Counted from the first letter of the stretch, positions 1-5,936 are shown. The stretch is 5,936 bases of DNA from Desulfobacterales bacterium (GCA_027061865.1 JAMOVZ010000422.1:1-5936), one strand, 5' to 3'. The notes: generated by a model not told the origin, from the sequence alone. Program-made: numbers and translations.

Positions 1-518
1 ATGGGGACCGAAACAGTTATCCCAGGCCGCTGTGAGGAAGCGAATATGTAGACATCCGTCCAGTAGAGGCCCTGGGCTTTCATTGCTCCCTTATACCAGG
101 GCCTGATCCTGGGATCGAAAAGCTTGTGGACCTCGGGGCGCTGGGGGGGCACCATGAGGAAGTAACCGCTTTCATCACCATAGTTTATATTAACAAAATA
201 TGGATAAATTCTTTTGAGAGACAGGAAATATTTAAGAAGCTCGTCTCTGTCGTCAGGATTAACTAAGCCGGTCTCAAATGCCTCTTTTATCATCATCGTG
301 CTGTCACTGTGTTTTGCCAGATATGTCTTGACCTGCTCGGCGATTTGGAACGCAGTGTTCAGGGAATGTTGCTTGATTTGCTCCTCGAGGGATTTTTTCC
401 ACTGGATAAAACCAAAGATCCCCACTGCAGGCAGAAAACAGAGAATGATCACCAGGAATGAAAGAAAGAGCCTGAACTGGAAAGACATTCTGGGAAAACT
501 GAAACCGGAAATAGCCAT
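1..518 (-). CDS. Cache-domain membrane sensor, N-terminal part (runs off left edge)
   Basis: Reading the minus strand from the ATG at 518 gives 172 open codons to the window edge. The product starts with a short basic segment, then a hydrophobic helix (about residues 15-38), then an extracytoplasmic region of the dCache type. The Cache signature is clear: FDPRIRPWYKGA at 134-145 followed by GLYWTDVY at 150-157. Such domains bind small molecules such as carboxylates or amino acids in the periplasm and feed a cytoplasmic output module. That module is outside the window, so histidine kinase, chemoreceptor and cyclase all remain possible; the sigma-54 promoter nearby makes a kinase of an NtrC-type pair my preferred guess. 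An in-frame TAA directly precedes the ATG, so the start cannot be further upstream; Met11 (at 488) is an alternative. AGGAGG at 534-539 lies 15 nt from the ATG, which is long, and the upstream stop is only 4 nt away, so translational coupling to the lipoprotein gene is likely. Confidence 0.85.
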   Translation of the reverse strand, partial: MAISGFSFPRMSFQFRLFLSFLVIILCFLPAVGIFGFIQWKKSLEEQIKQHSLNTAFQIAEQVKTYLAKHSDSTMMIKEAFETGLVNPDDRDELLKYFLSLKRIYPYFVNINYGDESGYFLMVPPQRPEVHKLFDPRIRPWYKGAMKAQGLYWTDVYIFASSQRPGITVSVP

Positions 519-522
519 TTAA

Positions 523-1404
523 TCAGTGAATGCCCTCCTGTCTATTTTCTGGGTCTTGGCTGGAAATCCTCAGCTTGAGATAATCTTTCATGGGGGGATA
601 ACAATTATTAGACTGGAGCCACTGTTTTGCAATCTGCACTGCCTCAGCTGGAACGGCAGGGCCCTCCAAAACATTTATCAGGGCGTATGGGACTGCCCTG
701 CTGGCAGGGTAAAGCTCTATCAGCTGCCTTAGGGCCCCTTGTTTGTACTGAAGGCTTTCGACGTTTCGAATAATCTCCAAGAGAGCTATTGCTCCCCAGT
801 ATTCTTTCCTGGAAAGAAAGGCCGTCTCTTTCTTGGCAGCTTTTGCAAATATTTCCTGCCACGGGAGATGAGGGGTAGGAAGGAATCCCTCATTAGTAAA
901 TTCACTGACCACCCTTTGGTAATTTAACAGCCCCGCTTTTTTGTCCCGAAGTAAATCCATATATATCCACGCTATATACCATCTGGCCTTAGCACAAATA
1001 GGGCGCAGGTCATGATATTGTTTAGCAATTGACTCATAATTGGCTACTGCATCCCTACAGTCATTTTTGCCGGCCAGCCTGAAGTCGTCCCCAAGGGAAA
1101 GATATGCAAGTTCAAGTTTCGCTTCAGCTACTTGGGTCCTTTGAAGAGGAAATAATTCTATTACAGAGTTCAACGCGGCTCTTCTTTTCCCAAGATCAGA
1201 GAACTGAGAAAGGGCAAATCTTAATTGTTCTGCGGCACTTGGGTGGATGGGAATAGCATATCCCTGCCTGAGGATAATTTGCTTGCCCTCTTGGGCAATC
1301 CCACATGGTGCTTTCTGCTGAGAGCAGGATGTAAGAGATAGTAGAAAAATACAGGGAAGGATCCAAGTCCTTAGAGCCCGCTTTCTTGTGAGCGGTTCGC
1401 GCAT
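523..1404 (-). CDS. TPR-like repeat lipoprotein, function unknown
   Basis: This is a 293-residue protein with a lipoprotein signal peptide: basic start (MREPLTRKRALR), hydrophobic stretch, then lipobox LTSC with the lipidated Cys at 27. The residue after Cys is Ser, not Asp, which by the E. coli rule favours the outer membrane. The mature part is rich in paired amphipathic helices resembling tetratricopeptide repeats, at about residues 93-130, 137-169 and 201-233, with typical A-x-Y and Y-P endings. Such repeats usually bind other proteins. I do not recognise a named family. The ATG at 1404 is preferred because it gives a standard signal peptide and has AGGA 3 nt upstream; an in-frame TTG at 1431 with AGGA 5 nt upstream would add nine residues. 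It is the first gene of a pair with the Cache sensor, so it could be a periplasmic partner of that sensor or a cell-envelope assembly factor; neither is shown by the sequence. Confidence 0.75.
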   Translation of the reverse strand: MREPLTRKRALRTWILPCIFLLSLTSCSQQKAPCGIAQEGKQIILRQGYAIPIHPSAAEQLRFALSQFSDLGKRRAALNSVIELFPLQRTQVAEAKLELAYLSLGDDFRLAGKNDCRDAVANYESIAKQYHDLRPICAKARWYIAWIYMDLLRDKKAGLLNYQRVVSEFTNEGFLPTPHLPWQEIFAKAAKKETAFLSRKEYWGAIALLEIIRNVESLQYKQGALRQLIELYPASRAVPYALINVLEGPAVPAEAVQIAKQWLQSNNCYPPMKDYLKLRISSQDPENRQEGIH

Positions 1405-1450
1405 TTGTCCTGACACTTCTAGGGGTAACAAAAAAGTCCTTGCATCTCAA

Positions 1451-1479
1451 ATAATAGTGAAATAGGGATTTAGTGTCTA
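1451..1479 (-). promoter_or_regulatory. Sigma-70-like promoter for lipoprotein and sensor genes
   Basis: On the minus strand, TAGACA (1474-1479, 5 of 6 to the -35 consensus) is followed by exactly 17 bp and TATTAT (1451-1456, 5 of 6 to the -10 consensus). Transcription would start near 1444, giving a leader of about 40 nt to the ATG at 1404. If the alternative TTG at 1431 were used the leader would be only about 13 nt. The match is good but predicted by eye. Confidence 0.6.
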
Positions 1480-1487
1480 CATAAAAC

Positions 1488-1518
1488 TTGAGCAAATCAT
1501 CCAAATTTGAGCATTTGC
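1488..1518. repeat. Candidate activator site: overlapping direct and inverted repeats
   Basis: TTGAGCA occurs at 1488-1494 and again at 1507-1513, a 19-bp period. Overlapping this, GCAAAT (1492-1497) and ATTTGC (1513-1518) form an inverted repeat whose arms are 21 bp apart, about two helical turns. The block is centred roughly 190 bp upstream of the predicted sigma-54 start, a usual distance for an enhancer-type activator site, and sits just upstream of the -35 of the divergent promoter. Its use as a binding site is inference. Confidence 0.35.
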
Positions 1519-1608
1519 GCACCGGCTTTTCAGCCACAGAGGGAGGCAGGGAGGTTATGCAGGGCTGAAGAATATATATCCGTTAAACGTCAACCTTGCA
1601 TGATTTCA

Positions 1609-1620
1609 GCAAAAATTTGC
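1609..1620. repeat. Candidate activator site: GCAAA-AA-TTTGC inverted repeat
   Basis: Five-base arms GCAAA and TTTGC flank a 2-bp spacer. The same half-sites occur in the block at 1488-1518. The centre is about 78 bp upstream of the predicted sigma-54 transcription start, within the usual range for NtrC-family binding. Short AT-rich palindromes can arise by chance, so this is a candidate only. Confidence 0.35.
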
Positions 1621-1665
1621 CTTATGAGTGCGCAGGATAACCATGAGGGGGCGGCCGGAAGAGGA

Positions 1666-1682
1666 TTGGCACACTGGTTGCT
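1666..1682 (+). promoter_or_regulatory. Sigma-54 (RpoN) -24/-12 promoter of the TRAP operon
   Basis: The 17-base site TTGGCACACTGGTTGCT fits the sigma-54 consensus YTGGCACGRNNNTTGCW at all positions except the weakly conserved G-R pair, where it has A-C. The invariant GG (1668-1669) and GC (1680-1681) are separated by exactly 10 bp. Transcription would start near 1693, leaving a leader of about 106 nt before the binding-protein ATG at 1799. A promoter of this class needs an ATP-driven NtrC-family activator, so the transporter is probably induced by a specific signal rather than expressed constantly. Confidence 0.75.
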
Positions 1683-1783
1683 CTTTAATTCGCCCGGGAG
1701 GGATGCATTGTGGGGGAAGGGGGGTGATAATTAATTCTGTAAACAGAGGAAATAAGTTGAGAGGGAGAAAACCAAAAAATATT

Positions 1784-1789
1784 AGGAGG
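1784..1789 (+). promoter_or_regulatory. Ribosome-binding site fixing the TAXI protein start
   Basis: A full AGGAGG lies 9 nt before the ATG at 1799. It decides the start: the reading frame stays open upstream to an ATG at 1628, but that extension would cover the sigma-54 promoter and bury the signal peptide. An in-frame ATG at 1703, close behind GGGAGGG, is rejected for the same reason. Confidence 0.85.
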
Positions 1790-1798
1790 TATAAGGAA

Positions 1799-2782
1799 AT
1801 GAGGAAATTAATAGCTATATCTGTAGCCCTATTCTTTGTTTTTGGGGTTCTAATAGCCTTAAATCCAGGTGAAACACAAGCCAGGGTCACGTTTGTAACG
1901 ATTGGGACCGGTGGTATTACCGGGGTTTACTATCCGACCGGCGGCGCTATTGCTAAGATGATCAATAAAAAGCGGAAGATCTACAATATCCGCGCCACGG
2001 TAGAGTCAACCGGGGGATCGGTTTTCAACATAAATGCTGTTTTGGCGGGAGATCTCACCTTCGGGATTTGCCAGTCAGACCGCCAGTACCAGGCCTGGCA
2101 TGGCCTTGCCGAATGGAAGCATAGGGGCCCTCAAAAAAAACTGAGATCCGTGTTCAGCATCCATCCAGAATCAGTGACGCTAGTGGCGGCAGATGATGCG
2201 GGAATCAAGACAATTCAGGATCTGAGGGGCAAAAGGGTCAATATAGGGAACCCAGGTTCTGGCCAGAGGCAAAACGCCATTGATGCCCTGACAAATGCTG
2301 GTATTGATTACAAAAAGGATATAATAGCAGAAAATGCCAAGGCTGCCGAGGCTCCCGGGCTGCTCCAGGACGGCAGGATAGACGCCTTTTTCTATACGGT
2401 GGGCCATCCCAGTGGGGCTATAAAAGAGGCTACAGCAGGGAGGCGAAAGGTTCACTTTGTGCCCATTACGGGGTTGGACAAATTGTTAGCCAAATATCCA
2501 TACTATGCGAGGGCTTACATTCCCATAAAGTTCTATCCTTCGGCAACCAACAAAGAGGACGTGCCGACCTTTGGAGTCAAAGCTACCTTGGTCACCTCGG
2601 CAGATGTGCCCGACAAAATTGTGTACGCCATCACAAAAGAGGTATTCGACAATTTTGAGACTTTTAAAAAGCTCCATCCTGCTTATTCTGTTTTGACAAA
2701 AGAAAGCATGCTGGAGGGCCTCACTGCTCCCCTTCACCCTGGTGCTGTGAAGTATTTCAAAGAGGTAGGGCTATTGAAATAG
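1799..2782 (+). CDS. TAXI family TRAP transporter solute-binding protein
   Basis: This 327-residue protein is the periplasmic receptor of a TRAP importer of the TAXI class, which delivers an organic solute to the membrane subunit for ion-gradient-driven uptake. The signal peptide is plain: MRKL, a hydrophobic core (4-21) and a probable cut after TQA at 28. Family hallmarks follow: IGTGGITGVYYPTGG (35-49), ESTGGSVFNINAVLAGD (69-85) leading to FGICQSD (88-94), DLRGKRVNIGNPGSG (141-155), and the terminal LHPGAVKYFKEVG (312-324). Length is normal for TAXI proteins. The next gene is the matching fused permease, 106 nt downstream. Characterised TAXI proteins bind glutamate or 2-oxoglutarate, but the solute cannot be read from this sequence. 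Expression is probably set by the sigma-54 promoter at 1666-1682. Confidence 0.95.
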   Translation: MRKLIAISVALFFVFGVLIALNPGETQARVTFVTIGTGGITGVYYPTGGAIAKMINKKRKIYNIRATVESTGGSVFNINAVLAGDLTFGICQSDRQYQAWHGLAEWKHRGPQKKLRSVFSIHPESVTLVAADDAGIKTIQDLRGKRVNIGNPGSGQRQNAIDALTNAGIDYKKDIIAENAKAAEAPGLLQDGRIDAFFYTVGHPSGAIKEATAGRRKVHFVPITGLDKLLAKYPYYARAYIPIKFYPSATNKEDVPTFGVKATLVTSADVPDKIVYAITKEVFDNFETFKKLHPAYSVLTKESMLEGLTAPLHPGAVKYFKEVGLLK

Positions 2783-2791
2783 CATGAGCTA

Positions 2792-2834
2792 GAGGGGTAT
2801 TCAGGGGAGAGGATTCTCCTCCGGAATGCCCCTC
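2792..2834 (+). other. Intercistronic stem-loop between binding protein and permease
   Basis: GAGGGGTATTC (2792-2802) pairs with GAATGCCCCTC (2824-2834) over 11 positions with one G-U pair. Inside it GGGGAGA (2804-2810) pairs with TCTCCTC (2815-2821), with one G-U pair, around a GGAT loop. Only an A opposite CG interrupts the two stems. No T-run follows (the next bases are ATCTAACTGG), so it is not a standard rho-independent terminator. Structures at this place commonly protect the binding-protein message from 3' decay, giving more receptor than permease; that role is inferred here. Confidence 0.65.
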
Positions 2835-2888
2835 ATCTAACTGGGAACAGGAAATCCGGATTAAACCTCTTTTTCTGGGGTGGGAAAG

Positions 2889-4958
2889 ATGAGTGGATCT
2901 GAGAAGAGTGCAGGAGGATTAGAGCAAGGGCTGGAGCAGGCCTTACGGCTTGCGGAAGAAGAAGCTGGAATTGCGAGAAAACCAACCGGACCCTCCCGCT
3001 TTGTAATACCGACAATTGGGGTAATTTGGTGCCTTTTCCAGCTTTCAATTGCAAGCTGGCTTATATTGGATACGGTGCTTATTAGGGCAATTCATCTGGG
3101 CTTTGCCTTTCTTATAGTCTTCCTTAACTATCCCTTTTTCAAAAAGAAGAGATTTGGCTTAGACTTTCTTTCCGCTAAGGACAGGATCCCTGTTTCAGAT
3201 TATATTATTGCGGCGGTGGCGTGTTTTTGTGCCGTATATATTGCCATAGATTATGCAGGGATAAGCGCCAGGTACGGCGCTCCCATTACTAGGGACCTGG
3301 TAATCGGTTTGGCATTAATAGTGCTTCTGTTAGAGGGAGCCAGGAGAGTCATTGGGCCGGCCCTTTCCGTCATAGCCCTTATTTTCTCCGCTTACGCTTT
3401 TTTAGGCCCGTATATGCCTGACGTAATTTCGTTCAAGGGAGTCTCTTTAAACCGGTTCATAGGCCAAATGACCATGTCTACAGAAGGGATTTACGGGATC
3501 CCTCTGGATGTTTCGGCCACAGTTGTTTTTCTTTTCGTGCTCTTTGGCTCAATGCTAGAGAAGGCTGGTGCCGGGGAATATTTTATTAATTTAGCCCTTA
3601 GCCTATTAGGGGGATTTAAAGGAGGGCCTGCAAAGGCAGCGGTTTTGGGAAGTGGCCTCACAGGCCTTGTAAGCGGCTCCAGCATTGCAAACATTGTGAC
3701 TACCGGGACATTTACAATTCCTTTGATGAAGCGCGTTGGTTATCCCGCGAAAAAGGCCGCTGCAGTCGAGGTGGCCGCAAGCACTGATGGCCAACTGGCT
3801 CCTCCCATAATGGGAGCTGCCGCCTTCATCATTGCAGAATATGTGAATGTGCCCTACATTGAGGTTATTAAGGCGGCAGCTGTCCCCGCGTTCGCTTCTT
3901 ATGCCGCTCTTTTATATATCACCCACATTGAGGCCTCAAAACTGGGATTGAAAGGTATTCCAAGGAATGAACTGCCGCCATTTTTCAAGACCTTTATGAG
4001 CGGTCTCCATTACCTCATTCCTCTCGCGGTGCTGCTTTATGAGCTGATCATCCTGAGGCATTCTCCAGAGCTAGCGGCTTTTCATGCTATTTGGATGTTA
4101 GCTATCGTGATGGTCCTTCAAAAGCCTGTTAAGGCTTATCTCAAAAGAGAACAATTGGGAAAGGCCTTTTGGCAGGGGATCAAGGATCTGCTTAGCGGGA
4201 TGTCAAATGGGGCGCGAAACATGTGCGCAGTTGCCATGGCCACCGCGGCGGCAGGAATTATTGTAGGGGTAGTGGCCATGGGGCTAGGCCAGCTGATTAC
4301 TGAAATCGTCGCATTTCTTGCTGGCGGCAATGTGTACCTTCTCCTTTTCATTACTGCTGTCGCCAGCCTCATAATTGGTATGGGGCTTCCAACCACTGCC
4401 ACGTATATCGTTATGGCATCCCTTACAGCCCCTATCATAGTGGAACTGGGTGCCGAGTGGGGTTTCGTTGTCCCACTTATGGCAGCGCATCTGTTTTGTT
4501 TCTTTTTCGGAATCCTGGCAGACGATACCCCTCCAGTTGGCCTGGCAGCCTATGCCGCTGCAGCCATCGCAAAGTCTCCTCCCATACCTACAGGGCTCCA
4601 GGGGTTCATGTATGATATCAGGACAGCCATATTACCCTTTATGTTTATCTTTAATCCGGATTTGATACTTTACAATATTAACAGCTGGATTATTGCATTG
4701 CTCATCTTTGCCATGACATGTATAGGAAATTTTGCCTTTGCATCAGCCACTCAGGGGTGGTTTGTGACAAAAAACAGGTTTTATGAAATCCCAATTCTCT
4801 TGGCAGCTACCTTTACCTTGATGCGTCCTGACGCTGTGGCAAAGTTGTTTGGTCTTCCTCATGAGCAGCGTTACTGGATGTACCTGGTGGGATTGGCAAT
4901 GTTTGGCCTGGTCTATGTTTTACAGCGGCCAAGGGTGGCCAAGGAGGCTGCCGCATAG
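2889..4958 (+). CDS. TRAP transporter permease, 4TM/12TM (DctQ-DctM) fusion
   Basis: This 689-residue integral membrane protein joins the small and large TRAP membrane subunits in one chain, as is usual for TAXI systems. A soluble, Glu-rich N-terminus (about 1-37) precedes the DctQ-like helices (roughly 40-175). The DctM-like transport core starts near 195. Conserved core segments include GSGLTGLVSGSSIANIVTTG (254-273) with TFTIPLMKRVGYPAKKAA following, DGQLAPPIMGAAAFI (300-314), GMGLPTTATYIVMASLTAP (497-515) and ADDTPPVGLAAYAAAAIAKS (544-563); these loops form the substrate and cation sites in the family. A hydrophobic tail after about 595 ends in a basic, Ala-rich terminus. The ATG at 2889 is preferred, with the purine-rich GGTGGGAAAG directly before it; an in-frame GTG at 2880 would add three residues and has no visible ribosome site. 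It should work with the TAXI protein encoded just upstream. Transported solute and coupling ion are unknown. Confidence 0.95.
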   Translation: MSGSEKSAGGLEQGLEQALRLAEEEAGIARKPTGPSRFVIPTIGVIWCLFQLSIASWLILDTVLIRAIHLGFAFLIVFLNYPFFKKKRFGLDFLSAKDRIPVSDYIIAAVACFCAVYIAIDYAGISARYGAPITRDLVIGLALIVLLLEGARRVIGPALSVIALIFSAYAFLGPYMPDVISFKGVSLNRFIGQMTMSTEGIYGIPLDVSATVVFLFVLFGSMLEKAGAGEYFINLALSLLGGFKGGPAKAAVLGSGLTGLVSGSSIANIVTTGTFTIPLMKRVGYPAKKAAAVEVAASTDGQLAPPIMGAAAFIIAEYVNVPYIEVIKAAAVPAFASYAALLYITHIEASKLGLKGIPRNELPPFFKTFMSGLHYLIPLAVLLYELIILRHSPELAAFHAIWMLAIVMVLQKPVKAYLKREQLGKAFWQGIKDLLSGMSNGARNMCAVAMATAAAGIIVGVVAMGLGQLITEIVAFLAGGNVYLLLFITAVASLIIGMGLPTTATYIVMASLTAPIIVELGAEWGFVVPLMAAHLFCFFFGILADDTPPVGLAAYAAAAIAKSPPIPTGLQGFMYDIRTAILPFMFIFNPDLILYNINSWIIALLIFAMTCIGNFAFASATQGWFVTKNRFYEIPILLAATFTLMRPDAVAKLFGLPHEQRYWMYLVGLAMFGLVYVLQRPRVAKEAAA

Positions 4959-5008
4959 GCTGGGCGAGACGTGTTCTTACCTTGATAGGTTGAAGGAAAG
5001 GAGATACC

Positions 5009-5506
5009 ATGGGTTCGAGGTTAGCAAGGGCTTGCATGCTGGGCTTGTTCACTGCCCTTTTGTTTTTTCCGTGGCAGGCCCGGGCAGAAGAGCGGTTTAT
5101 TGATCACGGTGATGGTACGGTTACAGACTTGAAGCTCGGATTGATGTGGAGCAAAAGTGATAACCAGGGCGATATTGACTGGAAAAGTGCCCAGCGGTGG
5201 GCCAAGTACACATTCCCGTTATTGGTTCCAGAAGGGAAGAGAGAGGGGTGGAGGCTCCCTACACTAGACGAGCTGAGAAGCCTCTACGTGTCCGCAAAGA
5301 ATTATGCGGGCTATGAAACTGAATGTGGGATCAAGGTGAAGATAGCCCGGCCCTTTGTTTTGAGCTGTGGTTGGGTTTGGTCCTCCGAACGTAGAAGCAT
5401 TACTGCACGGGCGTTTAATTTTCAACGGGGCTATGCATACACAGACCGTTTGGTTCATAAGCGGGGATACAGGGCTTTGGCTGTTAGGCCACTTGAAGTG
5501 AAATGA
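5009..5506 (+). CDS. Secreted DUF1566 / Lcl C-terminal domain protein
   Basis: This 165-residue protein has a signal peptide (basic start, hydrophobic 9-21, probable cut after ARA at 26) and then one DUF1566 domain filling the mature chain. Family features are visible: FIDHGDGTVTDLKLGLMWSK (30-49), the WRLPTLDELRSLY block (81-93), the VWSSE segment (123-127) and the closing YRALAVRP (154-161). The domain is named after the C-terminus of a Legionella collagen-like adhesin; its biochemical role in small stand-alone proteins is not established. Cys106 and Cys120 are the only cysteines after the signal peptide and could form a disulfide. The start is firm: AGGAG at 4999-5003, 5 nt from ATG. It lies 50 nt after the permease and 16 nt before the stress-protein gene, so it is co-transcribed in all likelihood. 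A periplasmic accessory role to uptake is a guess from this position. Confidence 0.85.
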   Translation: MGSRLARACMLGLFTALLFFPWQARAEERFIDHGDGTVTDLKLGLMWSKSDNQGDIDWKSAQRWAKYTFPLLVPEGKREGWRLPTLDELRSLYVSAKNYAGYETECGIKVKIARPFVLSCGWVWSSERRSITARAFNFQRGYAYTDRLVHKRGYRALAVRPLEVK

Positions 5507-5522
5507 AAAAGGAGAAATCAAG

Positions 5523-5936
5523 ATGAAGGAAATAAAAAAAATAATGGCTGCCATTGCCTTTTCCAAGTATGCCGAGGCGATACTGGAATTCGCCTATCAA
5601 CTTGCCGACCGATTGAACTGTGAACTGGTGGTGACCAATGTGATAAACATAAGAGACATGCAGGCGGTCAGCGAAATTCAGGCCATGGGCTATGAGGTGG
5701 ATGCCCAGGAATATGTACGGGGGGTGGAGCAAGAACGACGGGCAGAGCTCGAAAAAATCTTGAAAGATATTGAAGCTGACCGCAGTAAAATAAAAATAGT
5801 TTTTCACATCGGCCATCCTTTAGAAATGTTACTGAAAACCATTGATGAAGAAAACATAGACATGGCAATTATAGGCCACAAGGGACGAACAGACCTTGAG
5901 TATGTGTTCGTAGGTTCAGTGGCTGAAAAGATGTTG
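5523..5936 (+). CDS. Universal stress protein (UspA family), C-terminus cut by right edge
   Basis: The 138 visible codons cover nearly a whole single-domain universal stress protein, a cytoplasmic alpha/beta nucleotide-binding fold. The diagnostic phosphate-binding motif G-2x-G-9x-G-(S/T) is intact: Gly118, Gly121, Gly131 and Ser132 in GHKGRTDLEYVFVGS. Upstream come the first strand (KKIMAAIAFS, 5-14), a long charged helix (about 62-86) and the IDMAIIGHKG strand-turn. In ATP-binding members such as MJ0577 the first strand ends with an Asp that contacts adenine; here the matching position looks like Ala12, so nucleotide specificity may be altered. AAGGAG at 5509-5514, 8 nt before ATG, supports the start. 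The gene follows the DUF1566 gene by 16 nt, within the TRAP operon. TeaD, a UspA-type protein of the Halomonas TeaABC ectoine TRAP system, is a precedent for regulation of transport; the same role here is inference. Confidence 0.92.
   Translation, partial: MKEIKKIMAAIAFSKYAEAILEFAYQLADRLNCELVVTNVINIRDMQAVSEIQAMGYEVDAQEYVRGVEQERRAELEKILKDIEADRSKIKIVFHIGHPLEMLLKTIDEENIDMAIIGHKGRTDLEYVFVGSVAEKML

Larger units (their letters stand above)
1405..1798. other. Divergent intergenic control region
   Basis: These 394 bases separate the left-reading lipoprotein/sensor pair from the right-reading TRAP operon. I see no convincing gene: the short open frames here lack good ribosome sites and recognisable products. 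The region holds a sigma-70-like promoter for the left genes, candidate activator repeats at 1488-1518 and 1609-1620, a sigma-54 promoter for the right genes at 1666-1682, and a G-rich 5' leader of roughly 106 nt with a strong ribosome-binding site at its end. I did not find a convincing IHF consensus between the repeats and the sigma-54 promoter. Confidence 0.8.

Noticed and set aside
214..522. A 102-codon open frame on the plus strand
   Set aside because: It lies opposite the Cache sensor gene, whose domain match is clear, and its product resembles nothing I recognise.
1524..1535. Short hairpin GGCT-TTTC-AGCC
   Set aside because: Only four base pairs; likely chance and not linked to any gene end.
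1196..1537. A 113-codon minus-strand frame overlapping the lipoprotein 5' end
   Set aside because: It runs through the divergent promoter region and most of its length overlaps the lipoprotein gene in another frame; the product has no recognisable features.
1507..1734. A 75-codon plus-strand frame in the control region
   Set aside because: It covers the sigma-54 promoter, has no good ribosome-binding site and no recognisable product.
1628..1798. An N-terminal extension of the TAXI protein starting at an ATG at 1628 (or 1703)
   Set aside because: It would overlap the sigma-54 promoter, place 57 (or 32) charged residues before a normal signal peptide, and ignore the perfect AGGAGG before 1799.
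2792..2834. Rho-independent terminator after the TAXI gene
   Set aside because: The stem is strong but no T-run follows it, and the permease gene downstream is the functional partner of the TAXI protein.
4982..4993. Short inverted repeat ACCT-TGAT-AGGT before the DUF1566 gene
   Set aside because: Four base pairs only, too weak to call a terminator or regulatory hairpin.
1..5936. Search for tRNA or rRNA genes, CRISPR arrays, insertion sequences and phage genes
   Set aside because: I saw no regularly spaced repeats, transposase-like products, terminal inverted repeats or tRNA-like folds; the coding layout is fully explained by the genes listed.

Overview
The window looks like chromosome from a Gram-negative anaerobe of the Desulfobacterota (former Deltaproteobacteria) type. 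The pointers are a TAXI-type TRAP transporter with a fused 4TM/12TM permease, an accompanying DUF1566 protein and universal stress protein, an outer-membrane-type lipoprotein and a sigma-54 promoter. This placement rests on gene content and my knowledge of the families; no sequence search was run.

Left part (1-1404, minus strand): a TPR-like lipoprotein gene (523-1404) is followed, 4 nt after its stop codon, by the start of a membrane sensor gene (518 to beyond the left edge). The visible part of the sensor is one transmembrane helix and most of a periplasmic Cache domain; its output domain lies outside the window. A good sigma-70-like promoter (1451-1479, minus) precedes this pair.

Centre (1405-1798): a 394-bp divergent control region. 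Its key element is a near-consensus sigma-54 (-24/-12) promoter at 1666-1682 reading right. Upstream of it are GCAAA/TTTGC inverted repeats that could bind an NtrC-type activator.

Right part (1799-5936, plus strand): a four-gene run. It holds a TAXI solute-binding protein (1799-2782), a TRAP 4TM/12TM fused permease (2889-4958), a secreted DUF1566/Lcl-C protein (5009-5506) and a universal stress protein (5523 to beyond the right edge). A strong 43-nt stem-loop lies between the binding-protein and permease genes. It has no U-tract, so it fits mRNA stabilisation or processing better than termination.

Working model (inference): the Cache sensor, perhaps aided by the lipoprotein, detects a small periplasmic molecule and, through an NtrC-family regulator not in this window, switches on the sigma-54 promoter of the TRAP operon. 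The binding protein captures the solute, the permease imports it with an ion gradient, and the stress protein may tune uptake according to ATP or AMP level, as proposed for TeaD of the Halomonas ectoine TRAP system. The role of the DUF1566 protein is unknown.
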